Shown here piece by piece: positions 8,101 to 15,108 of a stretch of 30,746 nt of DNA. Numbering within the stretch: the first letter of the stretch is position 1; each line of letters opens with the position of its first letter. Source of the DNA: a virus; IMG/VR virus record IMGVR_UViG_3300009156_000412, positions 1-30,746 of that record. One strand, written 5' to 3'. Both the position numbers and the translations under genes were made by a program. A model generated the notes under the pieces. The model worked only from the letters and a program-made list of their open reading frames with translations. It made no database searches and was not told where the DNA came from.

Positions 8101-8175
8101 GGTGAGAGACGGGAATCGAACCCGCGGCGTTCCGGGTCACAGCCGGAAACTGCCACCAACGGCAGCCCTCTCACC
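8101..8175 (-). tRNA. tRNA-His (GTG)
   Basis: The minus strand folds as a cloverleaf. The acceptor is 7 bp plus the extra G(-1):C73 pair typical of histidine tRNA. The anticodon stem TTCCGG/CCGGAA has loop CTGTGAC giving anticodon GTG. The T arm contains GGGTTCGATTCCC. No CCA is encoded. Positions 8-9 are GG rather than TA, and the D stem is a 5-bp CTGCC/GGCAG, which is slightly unusual. Confidence 0.88.
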
Positions 8176-8181
8176 AAGTAG

Positions 8182-8253
8182 CCCCAGGCCGAGGATTCGA
8201 ACCCCACCTTCCGCGTCCAGAGCGCGGCGTCCTACCAGCTAGACGAGCCTGGG
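8182..8253 (-). tRNA. tRNA-Gln (CTG)
   Basis: Acceptor CCCAGGC/GCCTGGG, anticodon stem CCGCG/CGCGG with loop CTCTGGA (anticodon CTG), and a T arm with GGGGTTCGAATCC. The discriminator is G, as usual for glutamine tRNA. CCA is not encoded. It lies 6 nt from the tRNA-His gene, so the two are co-transcribed. Confidence 0.88.
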
Positions 8254-8262
8254 AAGTGGAAG

Positions 8263-8335
8263 CCCTCGGGCGAGGATTCGAACCCCGAACTCACGCCGTA
8301 ACAGGGCGCCGCTCTACCAGTTGAGCTACCCGAGG
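8263..8335 (-). tRNA. tRNA-Asn (GTT)
   Basis: Acceptor CCTCGGG/CCCGAGG, D arm GCTCAACTGGTAGAGC, anticodon stem GCGCC/GGCGT with loop CTGTTAC (anticodon GTT), and T arm CGGGG/CCTCG with TTCGAAT. CCA is not encoded. First gene of the Asn-Gln-His cluster. Confidence 0.9.
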
Positions 8336-8389
8336 AGGGAGCTAGCGTTGCTGCTGGTGGCGGCGCGTATTCAACGGCACGTACTGACC

Positions 8390-9022
8390 TTACACGACGT
8401 CATCGATAAAGGCAATTGCCCGGCGGCCCTTGTCTCCACGCCGCGAATCAACATGAACAGTGGAAGGAAGATCGTCGGGGTGCTCGACGAGGCAAGGCAC
8501 TGTCGCCCAGAACAGGCGTCGCTGTGTGCGCGCCCAATAACCGACTACCGCGTCGTCGGAATCGTGCGGCACGGGGATTGGGATCTTTGCCGTTGCGTAC
8601 CAGGCAAGGAAGTTCTCGATCAGCGGTGTTGGCCAGACGAGCGCAACAACGTGGTGAATCTCACGAAAGTAAATTGGCGACCATTTCTCGCCGTTCGCGA
8701 GGGCGCCCCAAAACTCTTTACGGGTACGGCCAGGGAGGCCGCCGACGAAAAGTGAGATCACGTCTTCGGGCTTCTCGCCGACGGCCTCCCTGACACACCG
8801 GTCTACCTCCTTGCATGGTAGAGCGTCGTCCTGGATCACACAGACGTGGGTTGCGTCAGCGGGCGGATTCTCCAGACACTTGAGGTAGCCACGCATCGGC
8901 CGTCGCCTGTCCTCACCAGGATCGTCGACGATGACCTCTGTGTCTGCGGGAAGCAGCGGCAGGATGCGGGTCAACGCGTCGTCGCGTCCGGCGAGATGCT
9001 GAACGCGATAAACGATTTTCAT
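8390..9022 (-). CDS. Glycosyltransferase-like protein (210 aa)
   Basis: The N terminus is a Rossmann-like GT-A start (MKIVYRVQHL, then TEVIVDDPGED). A stretch near residue 60 reads ATHVCVIQDDALPC, with an acidic pair where GT-A enzymes bind metal and nucleotide sugar. The rest has WSPIYFREIHHVVALVWP and FLAWYATAKIPIPVPHDSDDAVVGYW, similar to small phage and bacterial glycosyltransferases. It is separated from the main sugar cluster (15552-22085) by the head genes, so it may be an independent acquisition. The start ATG at 9022 has no strong ribosome site. The likely role is glycosylation of a virion protein or of DNA; the substrate cannot be read from sequence. Confidence 0.68.
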   Translation of the reverse strand: MKIVYRVQHLAGRDDALTRILPLLPADTEVIVDDPGEDRRRPMRGYLKCLENPPADATHVCVIQDDALPCKEVDRCVREAVGEKPEDVISLFVGGLPGRTRKEFWGALANGEKWSPIYFREIHHVVALVWPTPLIENFLAWYATAKIPIPVPHDSDDAVVGYWARTQRRLFWATVPCLVEHPDDLPSTVHVDSRRGDKGRRAIAFIDDVV

Positions 9023-9094
9023 CGGGCGGGGTGTTTCATGACCCTATCCCCGGCGCCGCAGGATCTCCCTGCGTACCATGCCCCGCCCGAACCT

Positions 9095-9238
9095 TTACTT
9101 CTTCACTCCGAAACCTGTCTGCCCGCTGCCCTTGATGGGCTTCAGCTCCATCATCATCTCGTCCCAGACGCGCACGTTGCCCTTCTCATCAACGAGGACG
9201 CGTGTCTCGGACTTCGGGAGCCAGATTTCTTTCTTCAA
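9095..9238 (-). CDS. Small basic protein after maturation protease (47 aa)
   Basis: The frame opens with TTG at 9238, two bases after the protease stop, and ends with TAA at 9097-9095. TTG at 9250 is an alternative start. The peptide is well formed: KKEIWLPKSETRVLVDEKG, then VRVWDEMMMELKPIKG, with a Gly/Lys C terminus. A single strand-turn-strand pattern with balanced charge supports real coding. Tight coupling to the protease suggests a head-assembly accessory role. Family unknown. Confidence 0.6.
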   Translation of the reverse strand: MKKEIWLPKSETRVLVDEKGNVRVWDEMMMELKPIKGSGQTGFGVKK

Positions 9239-9240
9239 GG

Positions 9241-10746
9241 TCAGCTGCAACGCAACGTGCGGCGCGCCTCCATCTTGAGCCGTTCGAACCTGCGCTGATC
9301 TGCGCGAGAGAGATCACCTGGCTCCGAGTAGCCGGAAGCAACCAGGGCAACCACACGCTCGTCCACACCGGACGCGACAAGCGCGGCCTCGTAACGGGGA
9401 ACCGGGAACCCAGCGACGGGGACGGATAGCGCGGCGCAAAGCTCCAAGCGCCCCTTTTCCTCGCGCCAGTCCCCGGAAGGTGGATTGGCTTCCATGTCAC
9501 GCACGCTTTCGGCAGGGCAGTCAGAACGCACTGCGCCGGAAAGCCAAATGCCGTACTGCCCATCCTTGGCGCGGACAAAGGCACCGACCGTGCCGGTCTT
9601 GTCGTAATGCTCGATCGCGCCCTGCGTACCGAGGTATGGGTTCACGCTGGCGTGACCTTCTGCACCGACGGTGATGCGACCGACATTGACCTTCTCGCCC
9701 TCGTTGGTGGTTAGCGCGCCAGTGTGGAAGTAGGCGTAGCCCGACTTTGAACGCGGGGCCATTTCGCAGGTAGCGCCCACGGCACGGTGGCACTGGTTCC
9801 ACAGCGCCAGGTGGCCATAGACGCGGCCGTCTGTGGTGACCGTCAGCGGGCAGGGGCCGTTGGTCTCTTCGGTGTAGAACCAGTCCTTCGGCGGCTTCAG
9901 GGGTGCAATACCTGCCGCGGATGCGGTCAGCACCTTGCGGATCGGGAACGCCGAGGCGACAACAACCTTCTCCGGCGTCTCGATGATCTGCATCGTCGCG
10001 TCCTCGAACGCCTGGAACGGGCACAGCGTTGCGCCCATGATGTCGCCCTCGTAGCCACGGACGAAGTTGCCCGCGAGTAGATCCATCAGATCCATCTCGC
10101 CCTCGTCAACAGCGTCGAGCGTCTCGGGATCAAGCAGATGCGTTGCGCTGGCCGCGAAGTCGATCGAGACACCGCGCAGGACTTCCTCTCCCAGCAGATC
10201 GTGGGCGCGCTGACCGTCCTCGTTGCTCGCGAAGACGCCGCTGCCCATGATCGCGACTGCCCCATCTCCGAGATCAGGGCGATCCTCATGCCAGATGTTG
10301 GTGATCTTGCCTGCCACCCACGCACCCTCATGCCCATCCGCGGTGACGGTCTGCGCCATTAGCGTCAGTGGCAAATCACGGTGACCGATCTTGCCAGGCA
10401 TCAGGTAGCGGTTGTCGCTTGTTGTGATGCCCTCGACCGCGAGCACACCCTCCCACTGTGTTTCCTCGACAGCCGCCTCATCCTCGGTCTCAACAGCAGC
10501 TGTCGTGCCGCTATCAGTGAAAGTGATGGTGACCGTGTTGTCCGAAGTTGTCGTAAATGCGTTGTTGCTTGTTCTGATAGTCGCCATGCTTTCCTCCTCA
10601 ACAGATGCGGCCTCGCTCGCATATAGCGCCTTCTGATGAGCGCGGGCCTGTTCCTTGGTGGCATGACAACCACCAGGAACCGGTGACCGTTCGCCAACCT
10701 TGACCACGCAATACTTGCTTCCGCGTCTATGGACACGCCAGGGCAT
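9241..10746 (-). CDS. Capsid maturation protease (501 aa)
   Basis: I start at ATG 10746, which shares its A with the portal stop codon (TGATG). Residues 11-45 form a small module (KYCVVK, then GGCHATKEQARAHQKALYA) common at the N terminus of actinophage proteases. The protease core is about 95-265. RGVSIDFAA near residues 192-199 matches the catalytic serine segment of the HK97/U35 prohead protease family, with a candidate His in GHRDLPL near 121. The C-terminal half (about 285-450) is an extra domain typical of mycobacteriophage-like proteases (WFYTEE, GRVYGHLALWNQCH, GAVRSD). Short motifs VVVASAF, VLTASAAG and two ALVASG copies near 455-472 look like the enzyme's own cleavage sites. Confidence 0.85.
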   Translation of the reverse strand: MPWRVHRRGSKYCVVKVGERSPVPGGCHATKEQARAHQKALYASEAASVEEESMATIRTSNNAFTTTSDNTVTITFTDSGTTAAVETEDEAAVEETQWEGVLAVEGITTSDNRYLMPGKIGHRDLPLTLMAQTVTADGHEGAWVAGKITNIWHEDRPDLGDGAVAIMGSGVFASNEDGQRAHDLLGEEVLRGVSIDFAASATHLLDPETLDAVDEGEMDLMDLLAGNFVRGYEGDIMGATLCPFQAFEDATMQIIETPEKVVVASAFPIRKVLTASAAGIAPLKPPKDWFYTEETNGPCPLTVTTDGRVYGHLALWNQCHRAVGATCEMAPRSKSGYAYFHTGALTTNEGEKVNVGRITVGAEGHASVNPYLGTQGAIEHYDKTGTVGAFVRAKDGQYGIWLSGAVRSDCPAESVRDMEANPPSGDWREEKGRLELCAALSVPVAGFPVPRYEAALVASGVDERVVALVASGYSEPGDLSRADQRRFERLKMEARRTLRCS

Positions 10747-12536
10747 CAATGGCTCCCGTTCGCGTCCTTGGATCGTTCAAGATGGGTCGCGAATCCGACC
10801 GGTAGCTGCGGCAGCCGCTCGTCGTAGAGCGTGCGTGCCGCAAACGACTCGATCATCTCGCAGATCGCGTCTGCCTGCTTTGGTGTGAAGTCCCAGTAGA
10901 CGAGCATGTCCTTGAAAGTGTCCGTCCCACCCCGGACGAGACGCAACGGCTCCCAGCCGAGCTTCTCGACAACACCGGGGCCAACGATCGATGCGACCAG
11001 CGCATGCGGCTGTCCGTTAGCTCGGTCGAAGCAGTCAGGACAGCTGCGATGCTTTTGGTACAGCCTGATCCCGGCAAGCTCTCGACAGCGGGCCAGCGCC
11101 ATCATCGCCGCACCCATCGCTTCGTAAGATTCCGCCGATGAGGTGACGACACGGGTCTGACGACCCGAGTCTCCCTCCGGACCAGGCGTAGCCGGTCCAT
11201 CAAGAGCCGGGTCACGTCCATTGATGGAGGGCTGCTGCTGCGGCCTAGGCTGCTGACGGTTGCGGCCCTGGATTTCCAACCACCACTTCTCGTCCTCGTC
11301 GTCGGGCGCCCAATCCTCGGGAATGTTCTTCATCAGCCGGTAACCCTCACGGCTAACAACGCCATACTTCGCGGCGTCGTCGGCGTCGTCGGAGCGGTCA
11401 GGCTTGACCACAACCGCCGAGGCGTCATAGTCGACCACAACAGAAGCCCAGTCCTCGTAACCCGCATCACGCAGCGCAGGCTGTAGATAGGCGGCACCGA
11501 GTTCGTCGCAGAACTGTTCCGCGACCGGCGCGCCATGAGACTTCCACATGTCGCCGAGGATCTGCATCGAGGCCCAATGGTTCGTGTTGCCAAGCCCCTT
11601 TAGCGCCTCCGGCGGCATATCCATGCCATAGGCGAGGCGATCGATCGCCTCCTTGCGCAGATCGCGCTCCATGTAGTCGTTCGCGGTGTCATGAATCTGG
11701 ATGTACTTGATCTTCTCGATGTACTCGCCCATCACCCAGGACACGAGCGGGGCACGACCGGCTGGAGTGTCCGGCTCCTCGATCGCCTTGACCATGTTGT
11801 CGAGGAAATCCTCAGACCATGGGTCCATGTACACGTCCTCGTCGCCACCAGCCTCAGCAGGCGGCGGGGCGATCTCAGTCGGCAGAAACAGCAGACCGTT
11901 GGTTAGGCGCGATGTTGCGGTTGCGCGCACCGACTTGGTCAGCAGAATCAGCTCTTCTGCGATCTCCAGCGCCGCCTGCATCGGAGACTCAGCGTCGTAC
12001 GAACGCTCCGGACTTGGTGTCCACATGCGGTACAGCACGGCTTCGTCGCCGCTGTACTCACGGGTCGTTGACCCGGATAGCTTGTGGATGATCTTCTTGA
12101 CGCTGCCATCCGTGTTGGTCTCGACGTCAATCTCGCCGTTCCACACGAACGACCAGCGCTCACGTTCTTGCCCTAGGTCTCTGCCGAAAAGTAGGCCCTC
12201 GCCTGTGATGAACATCAGGCGTCCGTAGTTCCAAAGCAGCTGCGACTTGCCGCCACCTGGATCACGGATCCGATTTAGTAGATCAACCGGAAGTCCTGTT
12301 TTTATCTCTTTCTTCTGCTCCTGTGAATCAATCACAGAGGGGAAGATGCGCAACGGCTTGAGCATTCGCGCATAAAAACGCGACGCAAATCCCAGCTCAG
12401 GCACAAGCTTTGAAACCGCAAGCGCCTGTTGCTGCCAGGGCAGCTTGTTGCGCTTCGTGTAATCAGAGTCGCGACCGCCTACACGGTAGGCAGACGCGAC
12501 AAGATTGCGTCCAGGACGCCGATTCGGCAGAGCCAT
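10746..12536 (-). CDS. Portal protein (596 aa)
   Basis: This is the ring protein at the capsid vertex through which DNA is packaged. It has the actinophage portal layout: WQQQALAVSKLVPELGFASRFYARML (35-59), LLWNYGRLMFITGEGLLFG (100-118), YSGDEAVLYRMWTPSP (161-176), and YGMDMPPEALKGLGNTNHWASMQILGD (303-329), the most conserved portal segment. A Pro/Gln-rich linker (425-455) leads to a C-terminal extension with RELAGIRLYQKHRSCPDCFD. LVAS motifs occur at residues 12-15 (NLVASAYRVGG) and 513-516 (ALVASIVGPG), which could be processing sites. It ends overlapping the protease start and begins 8 nt after a tiny Cys-rich gene. Confidence 0.9.
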   Translation of the reverse strand: MALPNRRPGRNLVASAYRVGGRDSDYTKRNKLPWQQQALAVSKLVPELGFASRFYARMLKPLRIFPSVIDSQEQKKEIKTGLPVDLLNRIRDPGGGKSQLLWNYGRLMFITGEGLLFGRDLGQERERWSFVWNGEIDVETNTDGSVKKIIHKLSGSTTREYSGDEAVLYRMWTPSPERSYDAESPMQAALEIAEELILLTKSVRATATSRLTNGLLFLPTEIAPPPAEAGGDEDVYMDPWSEDFLDNMVKAIEEPDTPAGRAPLVSWVMGEYIEKIKYIQIHDTANDYMERDLRKEAIDRLAYGMDMPPEALKGLGNTNHWASMQILGDMWKSHGAPVAEQFCDELGAAYLQPALRDAGYEDWASVVVDYDASAVVVKPDRSDDADDAAKYGVVSREGYRLMKNIPEDWAPDDEDEKWWLEIQGRNRQQPRPQQQPSINGRDPALDGPATPGPEGDSGRQTRVVTSSAESYEAMGAAMMALARCRELAGIRLYQKHRSCPDCFDRANGQPHALVASIVGPGVVEKLGWEPLRLVRGGTDTFKDMLVYWDFTPKQADAICEMIESFAARTLYDERLPQLPVGFATHLERSKDANGSH

Positions 12537-12544
12537 CTAAACGC

Positions 12545-12616
12545 CTACTGCTTGCCTTCGGGAGGCTGCTTCGGCGTCTGCTTGGGGATCTTCCCCTTCT
12601 TACAACCGCATCCCAC
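12545..12616 (-). CDS. Tiny Cys/Lys protein upstream of portal (23 aa)
   Basis: GTG at 12616 is preceded by AAAGGAG at 9-nt spacing. The peptide is MGCGCKKGKIPKQTPKQPPE followed by GKQ. Short proteins starting with M(G)CGC plus Lys are found next to head genes in other actinophages as I recall them, so I regard it as real despite its size. The Cys pair could bind metal. The upstream 14-bp palindrome at 12628-12641 overlaps its ribosome site. Confidence 0.6.
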   Translation of the reverse strand: MGCGCKKGKIPKQTPKQPPEGKQ

Positions 12617-12627
12617 GTCTAATCACT

Positions 12628-12641
12628 CCTTTGCGCAAAGG
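12628..12641. promoter_or_regulatory. Palindrome covering a ribosome site
   Basis: CCTTTGCGCAAAGG is a perfect 14-bp palindrome. On the minus strand its AAAGG half is the Shine-Dalgarno of the 23-residue gene. It could be an operator or an RNA element hiding the ribosome site. Confidence 0.4.
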
Positions 12642-12694
12642 AACATTCTTCGCGCTGAGTGTAGAGCGGAACTAGGTCATTACGCAGAAAACGC

Positions 12695-12743
12695 TAGGGC
12701 ACTGGCTTGAGCAAGGGAGGCCCAGGAAGGTGCCAGTGCCCTA
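12695..12743 (-). terminator. Terminator after Ro60 gene
   Basis: A perfect 12-bp stem (12732-12743 with 12695-12706) with a 25-nt loop, followed on the minus strand by GCGTTTTCTG. It lies 13 nt after the TROVE stop codon and would separate the Ro60/Y RNA transcript from the portal operon. Confidence 0.75.
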
Positions 12744-12755
12744 ACGTTGGACAGT

Positions 12756-14342
12756 CTAGAGCTTGCCAGCGAGGAAGTCGCTGATCAAGTTCGGCGTCGC
12801 TGTGTCGAAACCAACCACGTCAAACATGCCCGGATCGGTCGGATCAGCGACCTTCGTGCTGTACGCAACCATCGCGACCGTTGCGCAGCGCGCGTTGAGT
12901 CCGCTCTTCTCGCGGTACTCCACCAGCGCCTGTGCCGGGTGGTAACGGTTACCCGCCCACGTCTGATGGTCTGTGTAGATCACAAAGCCCTCGAACTGCT
13001 TGTTCTTCTTGATCGCGTACTCCATCGGCAGCGAGCAGTCCGTTCCGCCACCAGTGTGCGGGAACGAATTGAGCGCGTCGTCGAGCCGCTGGCGAGCCGA
13101 GATGCCAGCACCATAGACCGCCGTATCGAAGCCGATCACCTCGACGTCCGGCTCAACGTTGAGCGTGATCAGCGCCATCGCGACACCCGCCTCACGCGGC
13201 GACAGCGGGGCGCCCTGGATGCCGTAACCCATGCCCATCATCGAGCCGGATACATCGACCGCCAGAAGCAGCTTCTTGTTGATCGGCTTGACGTTGCCGA
13301 ACGACGTGTAGAACGCCGCGTCGAGCGCATCGGTGATCTTCGGCTTCGGCACCCACTCCTTGCCGCGCGACTGGTAGCCCTGTCCGGACGCGTATGTCCG
13401 CAGCGCAAACAGCACCGACATCGGGTGGATACGCGACTTGCTGATGTACTCGCCGTCAGCGAGCTGATCGAGGACGATCTTCAGCAGCGCCGTGTCCTCC
13501 AGCGTGCCGTTGCGCGTCATCGTTGCCAGGTTGCGGATCAGCGCCGTCATCGGCATGCCCGTCTCCAGCAGCGCGCCCCAAACCTCTGTCGAGTTGAGAT
13601 GCTCAGTGTTGAGCGCCTCACGCGGCAGCCGGTACTCACGGACAAGCTCAGCCGTTCGCGCCGGAGTCGTCGCACTCTGCGCGGCCTCGAATGCAGCCAG
13701 CAGCTGCGGTGCCTGCTCCTGTGTGACGCCATGCGCGATCCAGTCATAAACAGCCGCGTTGTCGGAGTACTTCGGATGCGCAAGGCGCAGCAGGTCGCGG
13801 TGCGACCAACCATCACGCTGGCGGTACTTGATCGCCTGGTACGCAAGCTGATCTGGGTTTCGCTCATACCAATTCGTGACAGCCCAGCGCATCGTGCGGC
13901 CCCAGCCACGCATCGTCTCCGCGTAAGCGACAAACGAGTACAGGTGTGTGCCGATACGCGCCACCTTCGGCAGCGCCTCAGCCGCGGCTCGCTTCGTGGC
14001 CTTGTCGCCGTGCGAGATCGCGTACGCCAGCGCGTACAGCGCCTGGTCGTTCTTCGGCGCGCGTCCCTCGTCCGAGATCATCACGATCTCGTTGACAGTC
14101 TTGACGCCGTCCTCAGTGACGCACTTGCCGAGCGCCGTGATGTTCTGCTTCGTCAGGTCGCGCTCGCCAACGTAGTACGAGCCGCCTTCGGTGCCGAGCA
14201 CCAGGAAACGACGCAGCTGCGCCCACTTGTCGAGCTGCCAGCCGTAGCCGCCAGCCTCGTTCTCAACCTGGGTGTCACGCATCGGCTCCGACTGCGGAGT
14301 CCGGCGGGTGCCGCCATGCGACAGCAAATGCTGCTTGGCCAT
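12756..14342 (-). CDS. Ro60-family TROVE protein (528 aa), Y RNA-binding
   Basis: Ro60 (Rsr in Deinococcus) is a ring of helical repeats that binds Y RNAs on its outer face and misfolded RNA ends in its hole. In bacteria it works with exoribonucleases such as PNPase. I start at ATG 14342, preceded by AAGGAGGT at ideal spacing; a longer frame to 14417 would run into the last Y RNA. Residues 28-65 carry the family signature (GGYGWQLDKWAQLRRFLVLG, then GGSYYVGERDLT). Helical repeats continue to about 350. The C-terminal von Willebrand A domain has an intact metal site: DVSGS (363-367), T434 in GGGTD, D458 in YTDHQ. Length is normal for Ro60. Seven Y-RNA-like RNAs lie directly upstream on the same strand, and a terminator follows. 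Confidence 0.95.
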   Translation of the reverse strand: MAKQHLLSHGGTRRTPQSEPMRDTQVENEAGGYGWQLDKWAQLRRFLVLGTEGGSYYVGERDLTKQNITALGKCVTEDGVKTVNEIVMISDEGRAPKNDQALYALAYAISHGDKATKRAAAEALPKVARIGTHLYSFVAYAETMRGWGRTMRWAVTNWYERNPDQLAYQAIKYRQRDGWSHRDLLRLAHPKYSDNAAVYDWIAHGVTQEQAPQLLAAFEAAQSATTPARTAELVREYRLPREALNTEHLNSTEVWGALLETGMPMTALIRNLATMTRNGTLEDTALLKIVLDQLADGEYISKSRIHPMSVLFALRTYASGQGYQSRGKEWVPKPKITDALDAAFYTSFGNVKPINKKLLLAVDVSGSMMGMGYGIQGAPLSPREAGVAMALITLNVEPDVEVIGFDTAVYGAGISARQRLDDALNSFPHTGGGTDCSLPMEYAIKKNKQFEGFVIYTDHQTWAGNRYHPAQALVEYREKSGLNARCATVAMVAYSTKVADPTDPGMFDVVGFDTATPNLISDFLAGKL

Positions 14343-14375
14343 GCTGATACCTCCTTGGCAAGAGACGCACTTATG

Positions 14376-14488
14376 TCCACCGGACATGGTGTGGGAGTCG
14401 GGTAGCCCGGGCATCACGGGCGTGCCCTGTGGCTGGCGTCTCCACCAGCTTGGCGTAGATAACCGACCGACCCTTCGGCCCAGGTGGA
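14376..14488 (-). ncRNA. Y RNA-like RNA 7 (divergent arm), leader of Ro60 gene
   Basis: Outer stem TCCACC/GGTGGA, single T bulge, then GGGCCGAAG. The inner helix GTCGG (14467-14463) pairs with 14401-14397, and GGTTATC lies at 14464-14458. The 3' strand has CACACCATGTCC. The arm at the T-arm position keeps a 7-bp stem (14449-14443 with 14438-14432) but has a GAGA tetraloop instead of TTC. A second hairpin spans 14427-14409. It ends 33 nt before the Ro60 ATG and has its own promoter at 14495-14522, so it could be made as a separate RNA or as a structured 5' leader. Confidence 0.8.
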
Positions 14489-14494
14489 TCTAAG

Positions 14495-14522
14495 ATGATA
14501 CAGAACTGCACCCGAAAATCAA
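14495..14522 (-). promoter_or_regulatory. Sigma-70-like promoter of Y RNA 7 and Ro60
   Basis: On the minus strand, TTGATT (14522-14517), a 16-nt spacer and TATCAT (14500-14495). Transcription starting 7 nt downstream would begin at about 14488, exactly the 5' end predicted from the RNA's outer stem. The 55-nt gap between RNAs 6 and 7 is the longest in the array, which fits a promoter insertion point. Confidence 0.6.
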
Positions 14523-14543
14523 GAGTTTGATTTGCAGGTATTT

Positions 14544-14700
14544 CGCGGCGGATGTGGTGTGGGAATCGGCGTTAGGTACCCATCAGATGGTTCTGGTGGG
14601 AACCATCTTGCGACACCTTGTCGCCCACCGCCCGTGGAACGGGCGGTATTGGAATCGAACCAATCAACGAGATAACCGATGACCCTCCGACCCAACCGCG
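14544..14700 (-). ncRNA. Y RNA-like RNA 6, tRNA-like with closed acceptor stem
   Basis: Outer stem CGCGG (14700-14696) pairs with 14548-14544 across a TT/G internal loop, then GGGT pairs with ATCC. The inner helix ATCGGT pairs with GCCGAT, and GGTTATC is at 14677-14671. The T arm is ATTGG-TTCGATT-CCAAT (14664-14648). An 8-bp acceptor-like stem (14647-14640 with 14634-14627) is closed by TTCCA. Two more hairpins follow: 6 bp at 14624-14610 and 9 bp at 14608-14585, where a D arm would be. The 3' strand has CACACCACATCC. Longest member at 157 nt. Confidence 0.85.
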
Positions 14701-14720
14701 AGCGTGAGAAGCTACCAGAA

Positions 14721-14841
14721 GCGAGGGGCGTGGTATGAGGAACGGTCTCGTCTGACTGCTCAGACGTGCTGGGCTTGAACCAGCTCCCAAGGGCAAACCT
14801 TGGTTTGTACCGATAACCGTCGACCTCTTCGGCCCACTCGC
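14721..14841 (-). ncRNA. Y RNA-like RNA 5, tRNA-like with tetraloop acceptor
   Basis: Outer stem GCGAG/CTCGC with a single T bulge before GGGCCGAAG. GAGG pairs with CCTC, inner helix ACGGT with ACCGT, and GGTTATC is at 14818-14812. An anticodon-like hairpin CCAAGG-TTTGC-CCTTGG (14803-14787) is followed by the T arm GCTGG-TTCAAGC-CCAGC (14784-14768). A 7-bp acceptor-like stem CGTCTGA/TCAGACG is closed by the tetraloop GCAG (14766-14749). No D arm is present. The 3' strand reads CATACCACGCCC. Confidence 0.87.
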
Positions 14842-14857
14842 GAAGAATGTAGCAAGG

Positions 14858-14994
14858 GAGAGGGGGGCGTGGTGTGCGCTTGGGCCGTGAAGGGCTGGAA
14901 TCGAACCAGCGTCCTCGGCCCTCTAAGCCGATGCTCTACCTCTGAGCTACCCCGCCAATTAGCGGATAACCCAACCGCTTCGGCCCACCCTCTC
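14858..14994 (-). ncRNA. Y RNA-like RNA 4 with tRNA-like domain in normal order
   Basis: Outer stem GAGAGGG/CCCTCTC with a T bulge before GGGCCGAAG. GGTTATC is at 14971-14965. TTGGG (14974-14970) pairs with CCCAA (14884-14880). Inside are a D arm (14947-14933), an anticodon-like arm TCGGC-TTAGAGG-GCCGA (14931-14915) and the T arm GCTGG-TTCGATT-CCAGC (14910-14894), in the order of an ordinary tRNA. The acceptor strands GGCGGGG and CCTTCAC pair poorly, and the 5' one can instead pair with CCGC at 14965-14962. A tRNA finder might report a tRNA here; the Y core around it argues against that. 3' strand CACACCACGCCC. Confidence 0.83.
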
Positions 14995-15000
14995 TTTGTG

Positions 15001-15018
15001 CGCCTCTTGCCTGAGGCG
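15001..15018. other. Small hairpin between Y RNAs 3 and 4
   Basis: CGCCTC and GAGGCG pair over 6 bp with a 6-nt loop. It lies in the 36-nt spacer between RNA 3 and RNA 4 and could serve as a processing signal or weak terminator. No T-run follows on the minus strand. Confidence 0.4.
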
Positions 15019-15030
15019 TCGTCAGTCTAG

Positions 15031-15099
15031 TTGCTGGGCGTGAGTTTGGCTACGGATCAGGTTTCGAGTCTGATAACCCGAAGCCTCCGGCCCAAGCAA
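15031..15099 (-). ncRNA. Y RNA-like RNA 3, minimal type
   Basis: Outer stem TTGC/GCAA with a TT/A internal loop and GGGC/GCCC. GGCT-T-CGG (15085-15078) pairs with CCG-T-AGCC (15055-15048), and GGTTATC is at 15078-15072. The apex is one hairpin, ATCAG/CTGAT with a 9-nt loop (15074-15056). It has no tRNA-like domain and is only 69 nt. The 3' strand is CTCACGCCC, without the CACACCA of the longer members. Confidence 0.78.
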
Positions 15100-15108
15100 G
15101 TTCAAAAG

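Noticed and set aside
8101-8335. Whether the three tRNA genes are also Y RNA-like mimics
   Set aside because: All three have paired acceptor stems, proper anticodon loops and no GGGYCGR or GGTTATC core, so they are ordinary tRNAs.
12747-14405. A 552-codon plus-strand open frame opposite the Ro60 gene
   Set aside because: Arg/His/Val-rich with no recognisable fold; it mirrors the minus-strand Ro60 gene, which has full family signatures and a strong ribosome site.
14343-14417. N-terminal extension of Ro60 by 25 residues
   Set aside because: It would be translated through Y RNA 7 and lacks a ribosome site, while ATG 14342 has AAGGAGGT at ideal spacing.
14894-14956. A genuine tRNA with anticodon AGA inside Y RNA 4
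   Set aside because: The acceptor strands pair at only a few positions, no long variable arm is present, and the domain is enclosed by the Y RNA core shared with six neighbours.
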